The translations under genes and the position numbers were made by a program. Source: Propionibacteriaceae bacterium (GTDB taxonomy: Bacteria > Actinomycetota > Actinomycetes > Propionibacteriales > Propionibacteriaceae). Taken from it: 44,189 nucleotides of DNA. The stretch is from the NCBI GenBank assembly GCA_031262485.1, contig JAISHO010000017.1, positions 1 through 44,189 of the forward strand. Reading direction: 5' to 3'. Every line of letters begins with the position of its first letter. The first letter of the stretch is position 1. Positions 25,623 through 34,095 of the stretch are shown here, piece after piece. The notes below the pieces were generated by a model. That model had not been told where the DNA came from. It searched no databases and worked only from the letters and a program-made list of their open reading frames with translations.

Positions 25623-25641
25623 TTCGCTTGCCTTGAGCGAA
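25623..25641 (+). terminator. Possible weak terminator after the ABC importer operon
   Basis: TTCGCT (25623-25628) and AGCGAA (25636-25641) form a 6-bp hairpin with a 7-base loop, 30 bp after the second permease. There is no T-tract, so termination is uncertain. The 128-bp gap before the symporter gene otherwise shows only its GTG start with GAAAGGTGG upstream. Confidence 0.35.
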
Positions 25642-25720
25642 AGGTGGGCCGGCAGCGAAGCCTTTCCCGACTCTCTCCCCTTGCCAGGGCCGCCTTCCCC
25701 CTCTGAAAGGTGGTCGCGTC

Positions 25721-27169
25721 GTGGACGCTCTTAACGACATCATCGTCGCATTCAATGATTTCGCTTACACCTGGATCGTCGTCATCCTCCTGGCGGTGGC
25801 GGGGATCTGGTTCACCATCAGCACGAAAGCGGTGCAGATCCGCTTCATTCCGACGGCGATCAGGACGATCCTTGAGAAGCCGATCGACAAGAAGGCGATG
25901 TCGCCCTTCCAGGCCCTCATGGTCTCGACGGCCTCGCGGGTCGGCATCGGCAACATCGCCGGCGTCACGACCGCCATCGTCATAGCCGGGCCGGGCGCGG
26001 TCGTGTGGATGTGGATCATGGCGACCCTCGGCGCCGCCTCCGCTTTCGTCGAATCGACCTTGGCGCAGGTCTACAAGCGCCGCGACGGATCCGCTTTCCG
26101 TGGCGGGCCTTCGTATTACATCGAGCAGGCCCTCAAACTGCGCTGGCTCGGCGTCGCTTTCTCGATCTCTCTCATCGTCTGCTACGCCTACGGCTTCAAC
26201 GCACTGCAAGCCAACAACATGGTCGCCACGATGGCCTATTACACGGGGGAGTCGTGGACGGCCAAGATCGTCATCGGTCTGCTCATCGCCGCCGCCACCG
26301 CCTTCACCATCCTCGGCGGGCAACGCCACATCACGTGGGTGACCTCCGTGCTCGTGCCGATCATGGCGTCGCTCTACATCCTCATCGGGCTCGGCGTCAT
26401 CGTCACCCACCTCGGCTCGATCCCGACGGTACTGAGCCAGATGTTCGCCTCCGCCTTCGACTTCCAAGCCATCTTCGGCGGCTTCGTCGGATCCGTCATT
26501 ATGCTCGGCGTCAAACGCGGATTGTTCTCCAATGAGGCTGGCATGGGTTCGGCGCCGAACGCCGCCGCCGCCGCGCACACGAGCCATCCGGCCAAGCAGG
26601 GTTTCGTTCAGGTGGTGTCGGTTTTCATCGACACGATGATCATCTGCTCGACGACGGCGTTCCTCGTCCTCACCTCCGGGGTCGACCTGACCGACGACTC
26701 GATCCCGGCCATGGCGGTCGTGCAAAACGCGGTCGGCTCGCAGTTCGGCGAGGTCGGCATCGCGCTGCTCTCCTTCGCCGTCCTCCTTTTCGCCTTCAGT
26801 TCGATCATCGGCAACTACTACTACACCGAGTCGAACATGTTCTTCATCCTCAAGCGGCACACCAGTCTCGTCGTCTTCCGCTCCACCGTCATCCTCGCCG
26901 TCTTCATCGGCTCGATCGTCGGCTACGACCTGGCGTGGAACGTCGCCGACCTCTTCATGATCTTCATGACGGTCATCAACATCCCCGTCATCCTCATCCT
27001 CGGCAAGCAGGCGCTGCTGGTGCTCGACGATTTCATCGCGCAGAAGAAAGTGGGCAAGGATCCCGTCTTCGTCTCCTCCTCGGTGGGCATCGACACGGAA
27101 TGCTGGAACGGCGAGCCGTCCGTCATGGCCGATCCGAAGCCGGCCGAACCGGTCGCGGCGACTGTCTGA
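25721..27169 (+). CDS. Sodium:alanine/glycine symporter, AGCS family
   Basis: Secondary transporter of 482 aa that imports alanine or glycine with Na+ or H+. Roughly ten to eleven helices; family marks are SRVGIGNIAGVTTAIVIAGPGAVVWMW, AQVYKRRDGSAFRGGPSYYIE, KRGLFSNEAGMGSAPNAAAAA and SSIIGNYYYTESN. A hydrophilic C-terminal tail of about 50 residues follows the last helix. GTG start with GAAAGG upstream. It follows the ABC operon by 128 bp in the same direction but probably has its own promoter. It converges with the acyltransferase gene; the 32-bp gap shows no hairpin. Confidence 0.93.
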   Translation: MDALNDIIVAFNDFAYTWIVVILLAVAGIWFTISTKAVQIRFIPTAIRTILEKPIDKKAMSPFQALMVSTASRVGIGNIAGVTTAIVIAGPGAVVWMWIMATLGAASAFVESTLAQVYKRRDGSAFRGGPSYYIEQALKLRWLGVAFSISLIVCYAYGFNALQANNMVATMAYYTGESWTAKIVIGLLIAAATAFTILGGQRHITWVTSVLVPIMASLYILIGLGVIVTHLGSIPTVLSQMFASAFDFQAIFGGFVGSVIMLGVKRGLFSNEAGMGSAPNAAAAAHTSHPAKQGFVQVVSVFIDTMIICSTTAFLVLTSGVDLTDDSIPAMAVVQNAVGSQFGEVGIALLSFAVLLFAFSSIIGNYYYTESNMFFILKRHTSLVVFRSTVILAVFIGSIVGYDLAWNVADLFMIFMTVINIPVILILGKQALLVLDDFIAQKKVGKDPVFVSSSVGIDTECWNGEPSVMADPKPAEPVAATV

Positions 27170-27201
27170 TCGTCCGGTTCGCCAGGTGCGGGCGGTGAGG
27201 T

Positions 27202-28572
27202 TCAGAAGATCTTCTTGAGCCCGGGGACGGCGCGGAAGCCGGCGGCGACGATCCACGAGGCCGGGATCGAGATGATCGACAACAGCACCGTCTTGACGAT
27301 GACGGGCTGGTCGACCGGCGCCAACAGATACCCGGTGAAGACCATAGTGACAGCGTGGGTGACGTAGACGGCGAAAGCGTTGCGCGTGTAGAAGCGCATG
27401 AGCCAGTTCGTGAAGTCACCGAAGCGTTGGAACAGGGCGATCGCGGGAATGTTGATGCCGACGACGAGGACGGCCTGCCAGATCGTCATGATGAGCGAGG
27501 CGAGCGTGCCATAACCGGCGTTGTCGCCGATGTTGAGGAAGGGGATGAGCCCGAAACCGAAGATGAACGCGACGATAGCGGCGATCCAGCCGGCTTTGGC
27601 GCTGATCCACATATCCCACTTGAAGCGTTGCACCATGACGCCGATGATGAAGAACGCGGCGTATTGCGGCAGAAGGTCGGCCGAGGGCAGGCCGAGGATC
27701 GAGGAGCCGGAGTCGGTCGGCACGAAGATGCGCCAGACGTATTCGACGAGCGCCAAGCCGATCGTGAACGCGATGACGGCGAGATACCCCGGCCGGGAGA
27801 GATAGAAAGGTTTCTTCGGTTCGATCCCGGCGGCGGCCAACTGATCGAGGTGGCGTTGGCGCAGATACCGCCACAGCACATAGATCGCGCTGAAGTAGAA
27901 CAGCCGGACGACGAACCACATGTGCCCGACCGTCCACGAGCCGAGATAGAACACCCAAAACGGCACCCCTGGGTTGGTGGCGCTGAAGTTCTCCCACACC
28001 TGGATGAGGCTGATCGGCCGTAGCACGACGAGGTAGAGCAGCAGCGGCCCGCCGAGGTGGACGATGCGATCGCGGATGAAGCGCTTGCCGCCCTTCTTGT
28101 CGAGCGAGCGGGGCACGAAATACCCGGCGATGAGCATGAGCGTGCCCATGAACCACGAATGATTGACGAGGACGAAGAGGTCGAGCAGCGCCGCGCCGTC
28201 CTCGTCGCCCGTCTTGGGCGCCTCGTAGTAGAACCAGACCGGCAGCATCCCATACGAGACGGCGGCGTGGTGGACGACGACCCAGAGGTTGATCGTGGCG
28301 CGCAGATTGTCGATCCAGTAGTAGCGGACCTTCTCCGGCGGAACCTCGGTGGTCGTCCCGGTCGTCTTCCCCTGAGCGGTCTCCGCATCCGCCGGCGTGG
28401 CGGTCGTCCCCATCATCGGCTCCGCGGCGGCCGTGTCCGTCAATGGCTCGTGGGAACCAGTGCTACCGGTCTCCAGCGAAGAATCACCGTTAGTGAAGCC
28501 GGATGCGCCATCGCCTCCGGGAGACGGCTGCTCCGGATCGATCCCGTCCGGCGGCGGCGTGGAAGAGCTCAC
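27202..28572 (-). CDS. Membrane acyltransferase 3 family protein
   Basis: Integral membrane acyltransferase (OafB/OpgC class) of about 456 aa. An N-terminal cytosolic lead of about 100 polar residues rich in Pro, Gly, Thr and Glu precedes the domain, which opens with YYWIDNLRATINLWVVVHHAAVSYG; the Asn-Leu-Arg and the His-His pair are the conserved active-site region. Ten or more helices follow. Such proteins acetylate or succinylate surface sugars, lipids or peptidoglycan. GTG at 28572 has GGAAAGG seven bases upstream; the frame is open to 28653 but that extension has no support. The target could be the glycan built by surface glycosyltransferases; unproven. Confidence 0.85.
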   Translation of the reverse strand: MSSSTPPPDGIDPEQPSPGGDGASGFTNGDSSLETGSTGSHEPLTDTAAAEPMMGTTATPADAETAQGKTTGTTTEVPPEKVRYYWIDNLRATINLWVVVHHAAVSYGMLPVWFYYEAPKTGDEDGAALLDLFVLVNHSWFMGTLMLIAGYFVPRSLDKKGGKRFIRDRIVHLGGPLLLYLVVLRPISLIQVWENFSATNPGVPFWVFYLGSWTVGHMWFVVRLFYFSAIYVLWRYLRQRHLDQLAAAGIEPKKPFYLSRPGYLAVIAFTIGLALVEYVWRIFVPTDSGSSILGLPSADLLPQYAAFFIIGVMVQRFKWDMWISAKAGWIAAIVAFIFGFGLIPFLNIGDNAGYGTLASLIMTIWQAVLVVGINIPAIALFQRFGDFTNWLMRFYTRNAFAVYVTHAVTMVFTGYLLAPVDQPVIVKTVLLSIISIPASWIVAAGFRAVPGLKKIF

Positions 28573-28909
28573 AGCACGACCTTTCCCGGGACGCGCCGAT
28601 CGGGAACACCCCACCCCTGGCCGTCCACATACCTCTGTCAACCGGCTCAACAATAGCCCACGCCGTCAAACGGCCGGTGGGTCGATCAGACCTTGTGTGA
28701 AGACGCGGGGGAGTGGGGAGAAGAACGGTGGTGAGAGGCGTGCCGGCGGGAGTGAAGCTGACTCACAAGACCGGCCCGGCGGCCCATTCGGGGTGGCGGT
28801 CGATGACGCGGCGGACGACGGCGCGGCGGGCTCGCCAACTGGCGGCGGCTCGGCGTCGGCGCGCGGTGATGCGGGCGCGCTGCCAGGCGGCGCGCAGGCC
28901 CGGTTCTCT
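28573..28909. other. Intergenic stretch with an in-frame coding-like tail of the hydrolase
   Basis: On the minus strand, directly after the hydrolase stop at 28910-28912, the same frame stays open for 48 codons to a stop at 28763-28765. The codons have nearly all G or C in third position and read like real protein (ending RHPEWAAGPVL). It may be a former C-terminal extension cut by a TGA, a readthrough product, or chance in G+C-rich DNA. The remaining part, 28573-28762, holds the acyltransferase promoter region; no other gene is seen. Confidence 0.4.
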
Positions 28910-29908
28910 TCAAGCGGGGTTGAGCCGTTCGCTGAAGGCGAGGACTTGGTCGGCGTAGAAATCGGGCGCGTTGTCGTGGATGTCGTGGCCGTAGGTGAGA
29001 TCGTCGAGGACGACGAGGTCGGGGAGGATCTGCTTGACGGTGGCGGTGGCGTCGTCGGGCATGGCGCCTTGCATGATGCCGTTGGCGTCGTAGGTGACGT
29101 GGTCGTGGAAGAGCAGCGCCGGGCAGGAGATGCGGCTGAGCAACTCGAGATCGTCGTAGCCCTCGTTCCAGGAATAGTCGACGAGGCTGGCGGCGTAGCG
29201 CAGATCGTAGGTGCCGGTGCCGTCGTTGCTGCAGGCCGTCACTTGGAGGGCTTTGTTGAGCACGGCGTTGAGGCCGGACAGGCGCGGCGGGCGGTCGGGG
29301 TGGCGTTCGAGGGCGCGCAGGGCGGGGGCTTTGACGGTCGTCTCCCAGGTGTGCGGGTCGTCGCCCCAGTAGCTGCGCAGGTAGGTGTGGTCGAGCCAAT
29401 AGTGGATGTAGCTCGTCTCCTCGTCTTGTTCGAGGAAGGCGGCCATGACGCCGAGGTTGCGGGCCCAGCCGACCGTTTTGCCGCGCAGGGCCGGGGTGAG
29501 GGAGAGCAGGGGCGGATCCTCGAAGATGACCCCTTCGATGAGGTCGGGGTCGCTCATGGCGGCGACATAGGCGGCGATCATGCCGCCGGAGGAGTGCCCG
29601 GCGACGACGGTGGGCTGGCCGATGACCTCATCGACGAACCAGCACAGGTCGGCCCCGTTGACGACGGCGGGGTAGAGGTCGGGGTTCTTCGACGAGTTGC
29701 CGTGGCCGTAGCAATCGACGGCATAGACGTGGTAGGTGGTGATGAGCTTCTCGAAGGTGCGCCGGTAATCGCGCCAATCGAGCCACTGCCCGGGGATGAG
29801 CATGAGGGGGATGCCCTCGGCGGGGCCCTCCCCATAGTTGATGACGCCGCCCGACGGGGCCGTCACCTGCTTTTCAACAAAACCCAATTCCTCTGGTTTC
29901 ACTACCAC
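28910..29908 (-). CDS. Alpha/beta hydrolase
   Basis: Soluble hydrolase of 332 aa. Visible: the oxyanion-hole region MLIPGQWLDWRDY, the nucleophile elbow GHSSGG, a lid region (residues 150-250), an acidic residue near LLFHDHVTYD, and the catalytic His in LTYGHDIHDNAPDFY. That set fits esterases, C-C hydrolases or peptidases; the substrate is unknown. GTG 29908 or GTG 29902, with no clear ribosome site. The protein ends normally for the fold, but 48 more in-frame codons follow its TGA. Neighbours give no pathway. Confidence 0.82.
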   Translation of the reverse strand: MVVKPEELGFVEKQVTAPSGGVINYGEGPAEGIPLMLIPGQWLDWRDYRRTFEKLITTYHVYAVDCYGHGNSSKNPDLYPAVVNGADLCWFVDEVIGQPTVVAGHSSGGMIAAYVAAMSDPDLIEGVIFEDPPLLSLTPALRGKTVGWARNLGVMAAFLEQDEETSYIHYWLDHTYLRSYWGDDPHTWETTVKAPALRALERHPDRPPRLSGLNAVLNKALQVTACSNDGTGTYDLRYAASLVDYSWNEGYDDLELLSRISCPALLFHDHVTYDANGIMQGAMPDDATATVKQILPDLVVLDDLTYGHDIHDNAPDFYADQVLAFSERLNPA

Positions 29909-30031
29909 GGTGACAGTTTACTCGACCCGGTGAAATGGCGCTGACAAGGCCTCTCTCACCCCACTTCGGTCGATGGGCCGGGCTTGACGGCGATCACGAC
30001 GCCGGAACCTTTGGTCGGCAGACCACTAACC

Positions 30032-31981
30032 TCAGTTCGTCCAGGCTTTCCACAACCGGGCGTATTCGCCGCCCTGGGCGAGGAGTTCGTCGTGGGAGCC
30101 GAGCTCGTCGATCCGTCCGTCGATGACGACGGCGATGCGGTCGGCGTCATGGGCGGTGTGGAGCCGGTGGGCGATCGCGACGACGGTGCGCCCCGTCAAC
30201 AAAGCCGACATCGACCCTTCGACTTGGCGGGCGGTGCGCGGGTCGATGAGGCTCGTCGCCTCGTCGAGGACGAGGGTGTGCGGGTCGGCGATGACGAGGC
30301 GGGCCAAGGCGATCTGTTGGGCCTGGGCCGGGGTGAGCGGGTGGCGTCCGGAGCCGATCTTCGTCTCGATCCCCTCGGGCAGACGCACGACCCACTCGGC
30401 CGCCTCGACGGTGCGCAAAGCGGCCCAGACATCCTCGTCGGTCGTCGTGTCTTCCCTTGCCAGAATGATGTTGTCGCGGATCGATCCGACGAAGACGTGA
30501 TGCTCTTGGGTGACGAGGGCGACCTCGGTGCGCAGCTGCGCCAGCGGCAGCCCCATGACGTCGACGCCGCCGACTTCGACGACGCCGAGACGGGGCGCGT
30601 TGATGCCGGCCAACAGGCGGCCCAAGGTCGACTTGCCTGAGCCGGAGGGGCCGACGATGGCGAGCCGCTCGCCGGGAATGAGGTCGACGGTGACGTCGTG
30701 GAGGACGTCGTGGCCCTCGCGGTAAGCGAAGGTGAGGTCGCGCCCGATGAGATGGTTGTCAGCCGGCTGGCCCTCGCGTTCTTCGCGATCGGGCGGGACG
30801 GCGGCGATGCCGAGGAGGCGTGTCGTCGAGGAGATGCCGACTTGGAGCTGGTTGAGGGTGAAGATGATGCGGTCGAGCGGGCTGACGATCTGCTGGAAAT
30901 AGAGGGTCGCGGCGGCGATCTGCCCGAGGCTGACCCAGCCCTCGACGTATCCCCAAGCGCCGAGGAGGACGACGATGGCGAGCGGGGCTTGGTAGACGAC
31001 GCCGGTGGGGAAGAACAGTTGGGCGCGCAGTGTCATCGTGTAGCGCTCGAGTTGGCCGGCGTAGGCGATGTCGGCGTCGGTCAGGGCGATGCGTTGGTCT
31101 TGGAGGCCGAGCGCCTCGACGCTGCGGACCCCTTCGACCGTCTCCGTCAGCGAGGTGTTGATCCGTGAGTAGGCGTTGCCTTGGGTGATGTAGCCCTGGG
31201 GGGCGCGGCGGATGTAGCGGCGCACCGCAACGACGCAGACGACGACGGTGACGATGAGCGGGCAGGCCAATAAGGGCGAGTTGGCGACCATGGCGACGAC
31301 GGTGAGCAAGGTGGTGACCGACGCGATGACGCAGGTCGGCAGCGCCCAGCGGACCGATTGCGCCATCGAGCCGACGTCGCGGGTGACGCGGGTGACGAGG
31401 TCGCCGGTCGAGGCCGTCTCGACGCGGGAGAGGGGGAGTTTGAGGACGGCGCGGATGACGTATTCGCGCGCCGAGGCGAGCATGTCTTGGCCGAAGAGGG
31501 TGGAGGCCCGCCGCGCCAGGAAGGTGAGGACGCTTTGGATGAGGATGACGCCGAGGACGGTGAGGCAGATCCGTTCGACGGTGGCGCGCGGATCGGGATC
31601 GTCGCCGAGGGTGTTGATGAGGCGGCTCAACAGTTGGGGGACGACGAGCCCGGCGATGGCGGCGAGGATGTTCGCGGCGATGAGGATGACGGCGAGGCGA
31701 TGCCGTTCCTGGATGAGACGGCCGATGAAGCGCAGCACCGTGTTCGTCGCCGCCACTGGCAGGCCACGCGGCGGGTTGCGCGAGGTGGCGAAGTATTTGT
31801 CGGCCAGGTCGCGGCGCAGTTCGTGGCGGCGCTTGAAAGTCCGCAGCTGTTCGCGCCGGCTCAGGGAGTCCGCCTCGGTCAACTCGGGGGGAAGCTGGTC
31901 GGTGGCGGGCTCGTCGAGCCAGGTCGCGGCCGAGCCAGGGAACAGTTCGTTCTCGTTTTGTGTGGGAGCTTCCGCGCTCAT
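30032..31981 (-). CDS. ABC exporter subunit with intact Walker motifs and altered signature
   Basis: Type IV ABC half-transporter of 649 aa: six helices after a 90-residue cytosolic lead, then a C-terminal nucleotide-binding domain. Walker A VGPSGSGKST (near residue 441), Q-loop VTQEHHVF, Walker B TLVLDEATS with catalytic Glu, and H-loop AIAHRL are intact. The signature, normally LSGGQ, reads LTPAQ (30323-30346, near residue 548). In a heterodimer it supplies the active ATP site's Walker motifs, while its own signature faces the partner's dead site. Starts in a four-base overlap (ATGA) with the partner gene. Substrate unknown; lipid, peptide or drug export is typical. Confidence 0.92.
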   Translation of the reverse strand: MSAEAPTQNENELFPGSAATWLDEPATDQLPPELTEADSLSRREQLRTFKRRHELRRDLADKYFATSRNPPRGLPVAATNTVLRFIGRLIQERHRLAVILIAANILAAIAGLVVPQLLSRLINTLGDDPDPRATVERICLTVLGVILIQSVLTFLARRASTLFGQDMLASAREYVIRAVLKLPLSRVETASTGDLVTRVTRDVGSMAQSVRWALPTCVIASVTTLLTVVAMVANSPLLACPLIVTVVVCVVAVRRYIRRAPQGYITQGNAYSRINTSLTETVEGVRSVEALGLQDQRIALTDADIAYAGQLERYTMTLRAQLFFPTGVVYQAPLAIVVLLGAWGYVEGWVSLGQIAAATLYFQQIVSPLDRIIFTLNQLQVGISSTTRLLGIAAVPPDREEREGQPADNHLIGRDLTFAYREGHDVLHDVTVDLIPGERLAIVGPSGSGKSTLGRLLAGINAPRLGVVEVGGVDVMGLPLAQLRTEVALVTQEHHVFVGSIRDNIILAREDTTTDEDVWAALRTVEAAEWVVRLPEGIETKIGSGRHPLTPAQAQQIALARLVIADPHTLVLDEATSLIDPRTARQVEGSMSALLTGRTVVAIAHRLHTAHDADRIAVVIDGRIDELGSHDELLAQGGEYARLWKAWTN

Positions 31982-33975
31982 CGTCCACCCCCTCCCGGGG
32001 CCGTGGTTGACAGAGGGCCCGTCAAGGGGCTTTCGCTAGGTGTTTCTTCGCTGTTCGGAAGGTCTTGGTCGCCGCGGACGACGATGGAGCGATAGCGCGG
32101 ATCGTCGAGGAGCTCAGTGTGGCTCCCCGCCGCGACGGCGGCGCCGTTCTCGACGAGGACGATCCGGTCGGCCCGGTTCAACCAGAGGGGGGAGACGGTC
32201 GTGAGGATCGTCGTCCGGCCGTGCCGGGCGCCAGGCAGTCGTTCGGCGATGCGGGCCTCGGTGTGGGCGTCGACGGCGGAGGTCGGTTCGACGAGGACGA
32301 GCACCTCCGGGTCGAGGAGGAGGGCACGCGCGAGAACGAGGCGTTGCCGTTGCCCGCCGGAGAGCCCCCGGCCGCGTTCGTCGATGCGACCCTGCCAGCC
32401 CTCGGGCAGCGCGTCCCAGACGTCCTCGGCCGAGGCGAGGTGGAGGGCGTGCTCGGCTTGCTCGCGAGTGTGGACGCCATGGGGGTCGACGAGTTGCTGC
32501 AGGGTTCCAGAGAAGACTTGCGTCGAGGCGTCGTTGACGACGATCCGACGGCGGATCTCGCCCATCTCGAGATCGGCCAGGTCGACGCCGTCGAGGGTGA
32601 CGCCCCAGGGGCCGGTGAAGGGCGCGTCGTCGTCGGGGACGGTGTTCGCCTCGGCCTCGCCGGCGCGGGGGGAAGGGGAGGAGCCCGTCGGCGCCTCCGT
32701 GGCCGTCTCCGCCGCGTTCTCTGTCTCACCGGCGGGCGGCGCATCGCCGGTGGGCTCCGGTTCGGCGCCGGTCTGGCGAGAGGGCAGGTAGCGCCCGACG
32801 CGGTCGGCGATCGCGGCCGAGTCGTCGGGGGCGGCGCTGACGATGATCGTGAGATCGCCCGGGCGGGCGACGAATCCGGAGCGCTCGTCGACGATCTCGC
32901 CGATGGCCGGAGAGGTGGCTTTGGCGGCGGCGATCCACGGCGGCTCGGCCCCGAGGACGGCGATCGTCTTGGCGGCGGAGACGAGCCCCTGGATCCATTT
33001 CTGGGCGCATTCGAAGAAAGTCATGAAGGGGCGCTGGAGGAAGATGGCGTAACCGAAGAAGCTGACGAGTTGGCCGACGGTGAGCCTCCCAGCGATCATC
33101 TCGAGCGCGCCCAGCCAGGTCAATAGGACGAGCAGCGCTCCCGACAGCAGGGTGGCGAGCGAGTCGATGACCGACCACCAGGTGCCCGCCCGCACGCCGG
33201 CGCGGCGCACCGACTGCGATTGATCGGCGTAATTGTCGCCGAAGGTGCGTTCCCCGCCGATGCCGCGCAAAATCCGAAGACCGGCGACGATGTCGACCGC
33301 CATCCCCGTCAACACGCTCGAGCGTTCGCGTTCGACCCGTTGCGCCCGCTGCACCGGTCGCAGCAGCGGCACGGTGGCGAGCAGCATGACGGGTGTGGCG
33401 ATGAGGACGACGACGCCGAGGCGGGGCGACTCGCTGATGACGAGCCCGGCGACGACGAAGAAGGCGACGAGCGCGCCGATCGCCCGGCCTCCCACTTCGG
33501 CGACGGCGCCGAAGATGTCGACGTCGCTCGAGGCGACCGAGAGCATCTCCCCGGCGGGCACCCGCCGCCCCAAACCGTGGCCGACCTGCGCGACTTTGCG
33601 GGTGACAAGTTTCATGACGCGGAACTTCGAGACGACCCAGGCGACCGTCCCCGCCGTCGACCCGGTGACGTCTCCGAAGGCCCCGATGATGATGACGACG
33701 AGCATGAGGCCGGCCCAGGCCGCCGCCACGCCGATCCGGCCGGTCGCGACTCCCTCGTCGATGGCGCGGCCTAATAGATAAGGCAGGAGCGCGCCGGGCA
33801 GGAAATAGACGCAGGCCATGAACGCCTCGAAGGCGATGACGCTCTTCTGCTGGCCGAGCAGCCACCAAGAGAACCGGGATGGGGAACGCACATCGGGGAT
33901 CTCCTCGCCCGCTTCCGCCGCGACGCCGCGCACCGGCGAGGTGTAAGCGCGCACCGGTGGAGGAAAAATCGGCAT
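31978..33975 (-). CDS. ABC exporter subunit with degenerate ATP site but intact LSGGQ
   Basis: Partner half-transporter, 665 aa. Six membrane helices lie in residues 30-330. The nucleotide-binding domain has lost key parts: where Walker A should be, near residue 375, it reads SAAPDDSAA; Walker B is VLVLVEPTSAVD with Val for the metal-binding Asp; the H-loop region reads TTVSPLW with no His. The signature LSGGQRQRLVLARA is perfect. A Pro/Ala/Glu-rich insert of about 60 residues splits the domain after the lost P-loop. It cannot bind ATP in its own site, but its signature completes the partner's. Loss of Walker A goes beyond what is usual in degenerate exporters. A LacI-type site lies 32 bp upstream. 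Confidence 0.9.
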   Translation of the reverse strand: MPIFPPPVRAYTSPVRGVAAEAGEEIPDVRSPSRFSWWLLGQQKSVIAFEAFMACVYFLPGALLPYLLGRAIDEGVATGRIGVAAAWAGLMLVVIIIGAFGDVTGSTAGTVAWVVSKFRVMKLVTRKVAQVGHGLGRRVPAGEMLSVASSDVDIFGAVAEVGGRAIGALVAFFVVAGLVISESPRLGVVVLIATPVMLLATVPLLRPVQRAQRVERERSSVLTGMAVDIVAGLRILRGIGGERTFGDNYADQSQSVRRAGVRAGTWWSVIDSLATLLSGALLVLLTWLGALEMIAGRLTVGQLVSFFGYAIFLQRPFMTFFECAQKWIQGLVSAAKTIAVLGAEPPWIAAAKATSPAIGEIVDERSGFVARPGDLTIIVSAAPDDSAAIADRVGRYLPSRQTGAEPEPTGDAPPAGETENAAETATEAPTGSSPSPRAGEAEANTVPDDDAPFTGPWGVTLDGVDLADLEMGEIRRRIVVNDASTQVFSGTLQQLVDPHGVHTREQAEHALHLASAEDVWDALPEGWQGRIDERGRGLSGGQRQRLVLARALLLDPEVLVLVEPTSAVDAHTEARIAERLPGARHGRTTILTTVSPLWLNRADRIVLVENGAAVAAGSHTELLDDPRYRSIVVRGDQDLPNSEETPSESPLTGPLSTTAPGGGGR

Positions 33976-34006
33976 GAGAGGATCACTTTCGCACGAGGCG
34001 AGGGTT

Positions 34007-34020
34007 GGACAACGCTTGCC
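34007..34020 (+). promoter_or_regulatory. LacI-type operator-like site before the ABC exporter genes
   Basis: GGACAACGCTTGCC differs at only two of 14 positions from GGAAAGCGCTTGCC at 35329-35342, and both are preceded by TTG and followed by A. It is 32 bp upstream of the exporter start (minus strand). Symmetry is weaker than in the other sites, so I rate it lower. Confidence 0.3.
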
Positions 34021-34095
34021 AGTCTATGGTGTGGTGTCGAGTCCGCCTGACCATCTCCGGTTCGGCGAACCAGAGGAAAGGCACGGCCCAGGGGG

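Noticed and set aside
25496-27256. Long antisense open frame (586 codons) opposite the AGCS symporter
   Set aside because: It is a G+C-bias shadow: composition is Asp/Glu/Arg-rich and without any domain, while the sense strand encodes a full symporter.
28686-28958. Small plus-strand Arg-rich frames around 28.7-28.96 kb
   Set aside because: Arg/Ala-rich shadows of the minus-strand hydrolase tail, without ribosome sites or domains.
33976-34095. tRNA-like segment with GGTTCGGCGAACC
   Set aside because: It has a T-arm-like hairpin only; no acceptor, D-arm or anticodon arm can be formed around it.
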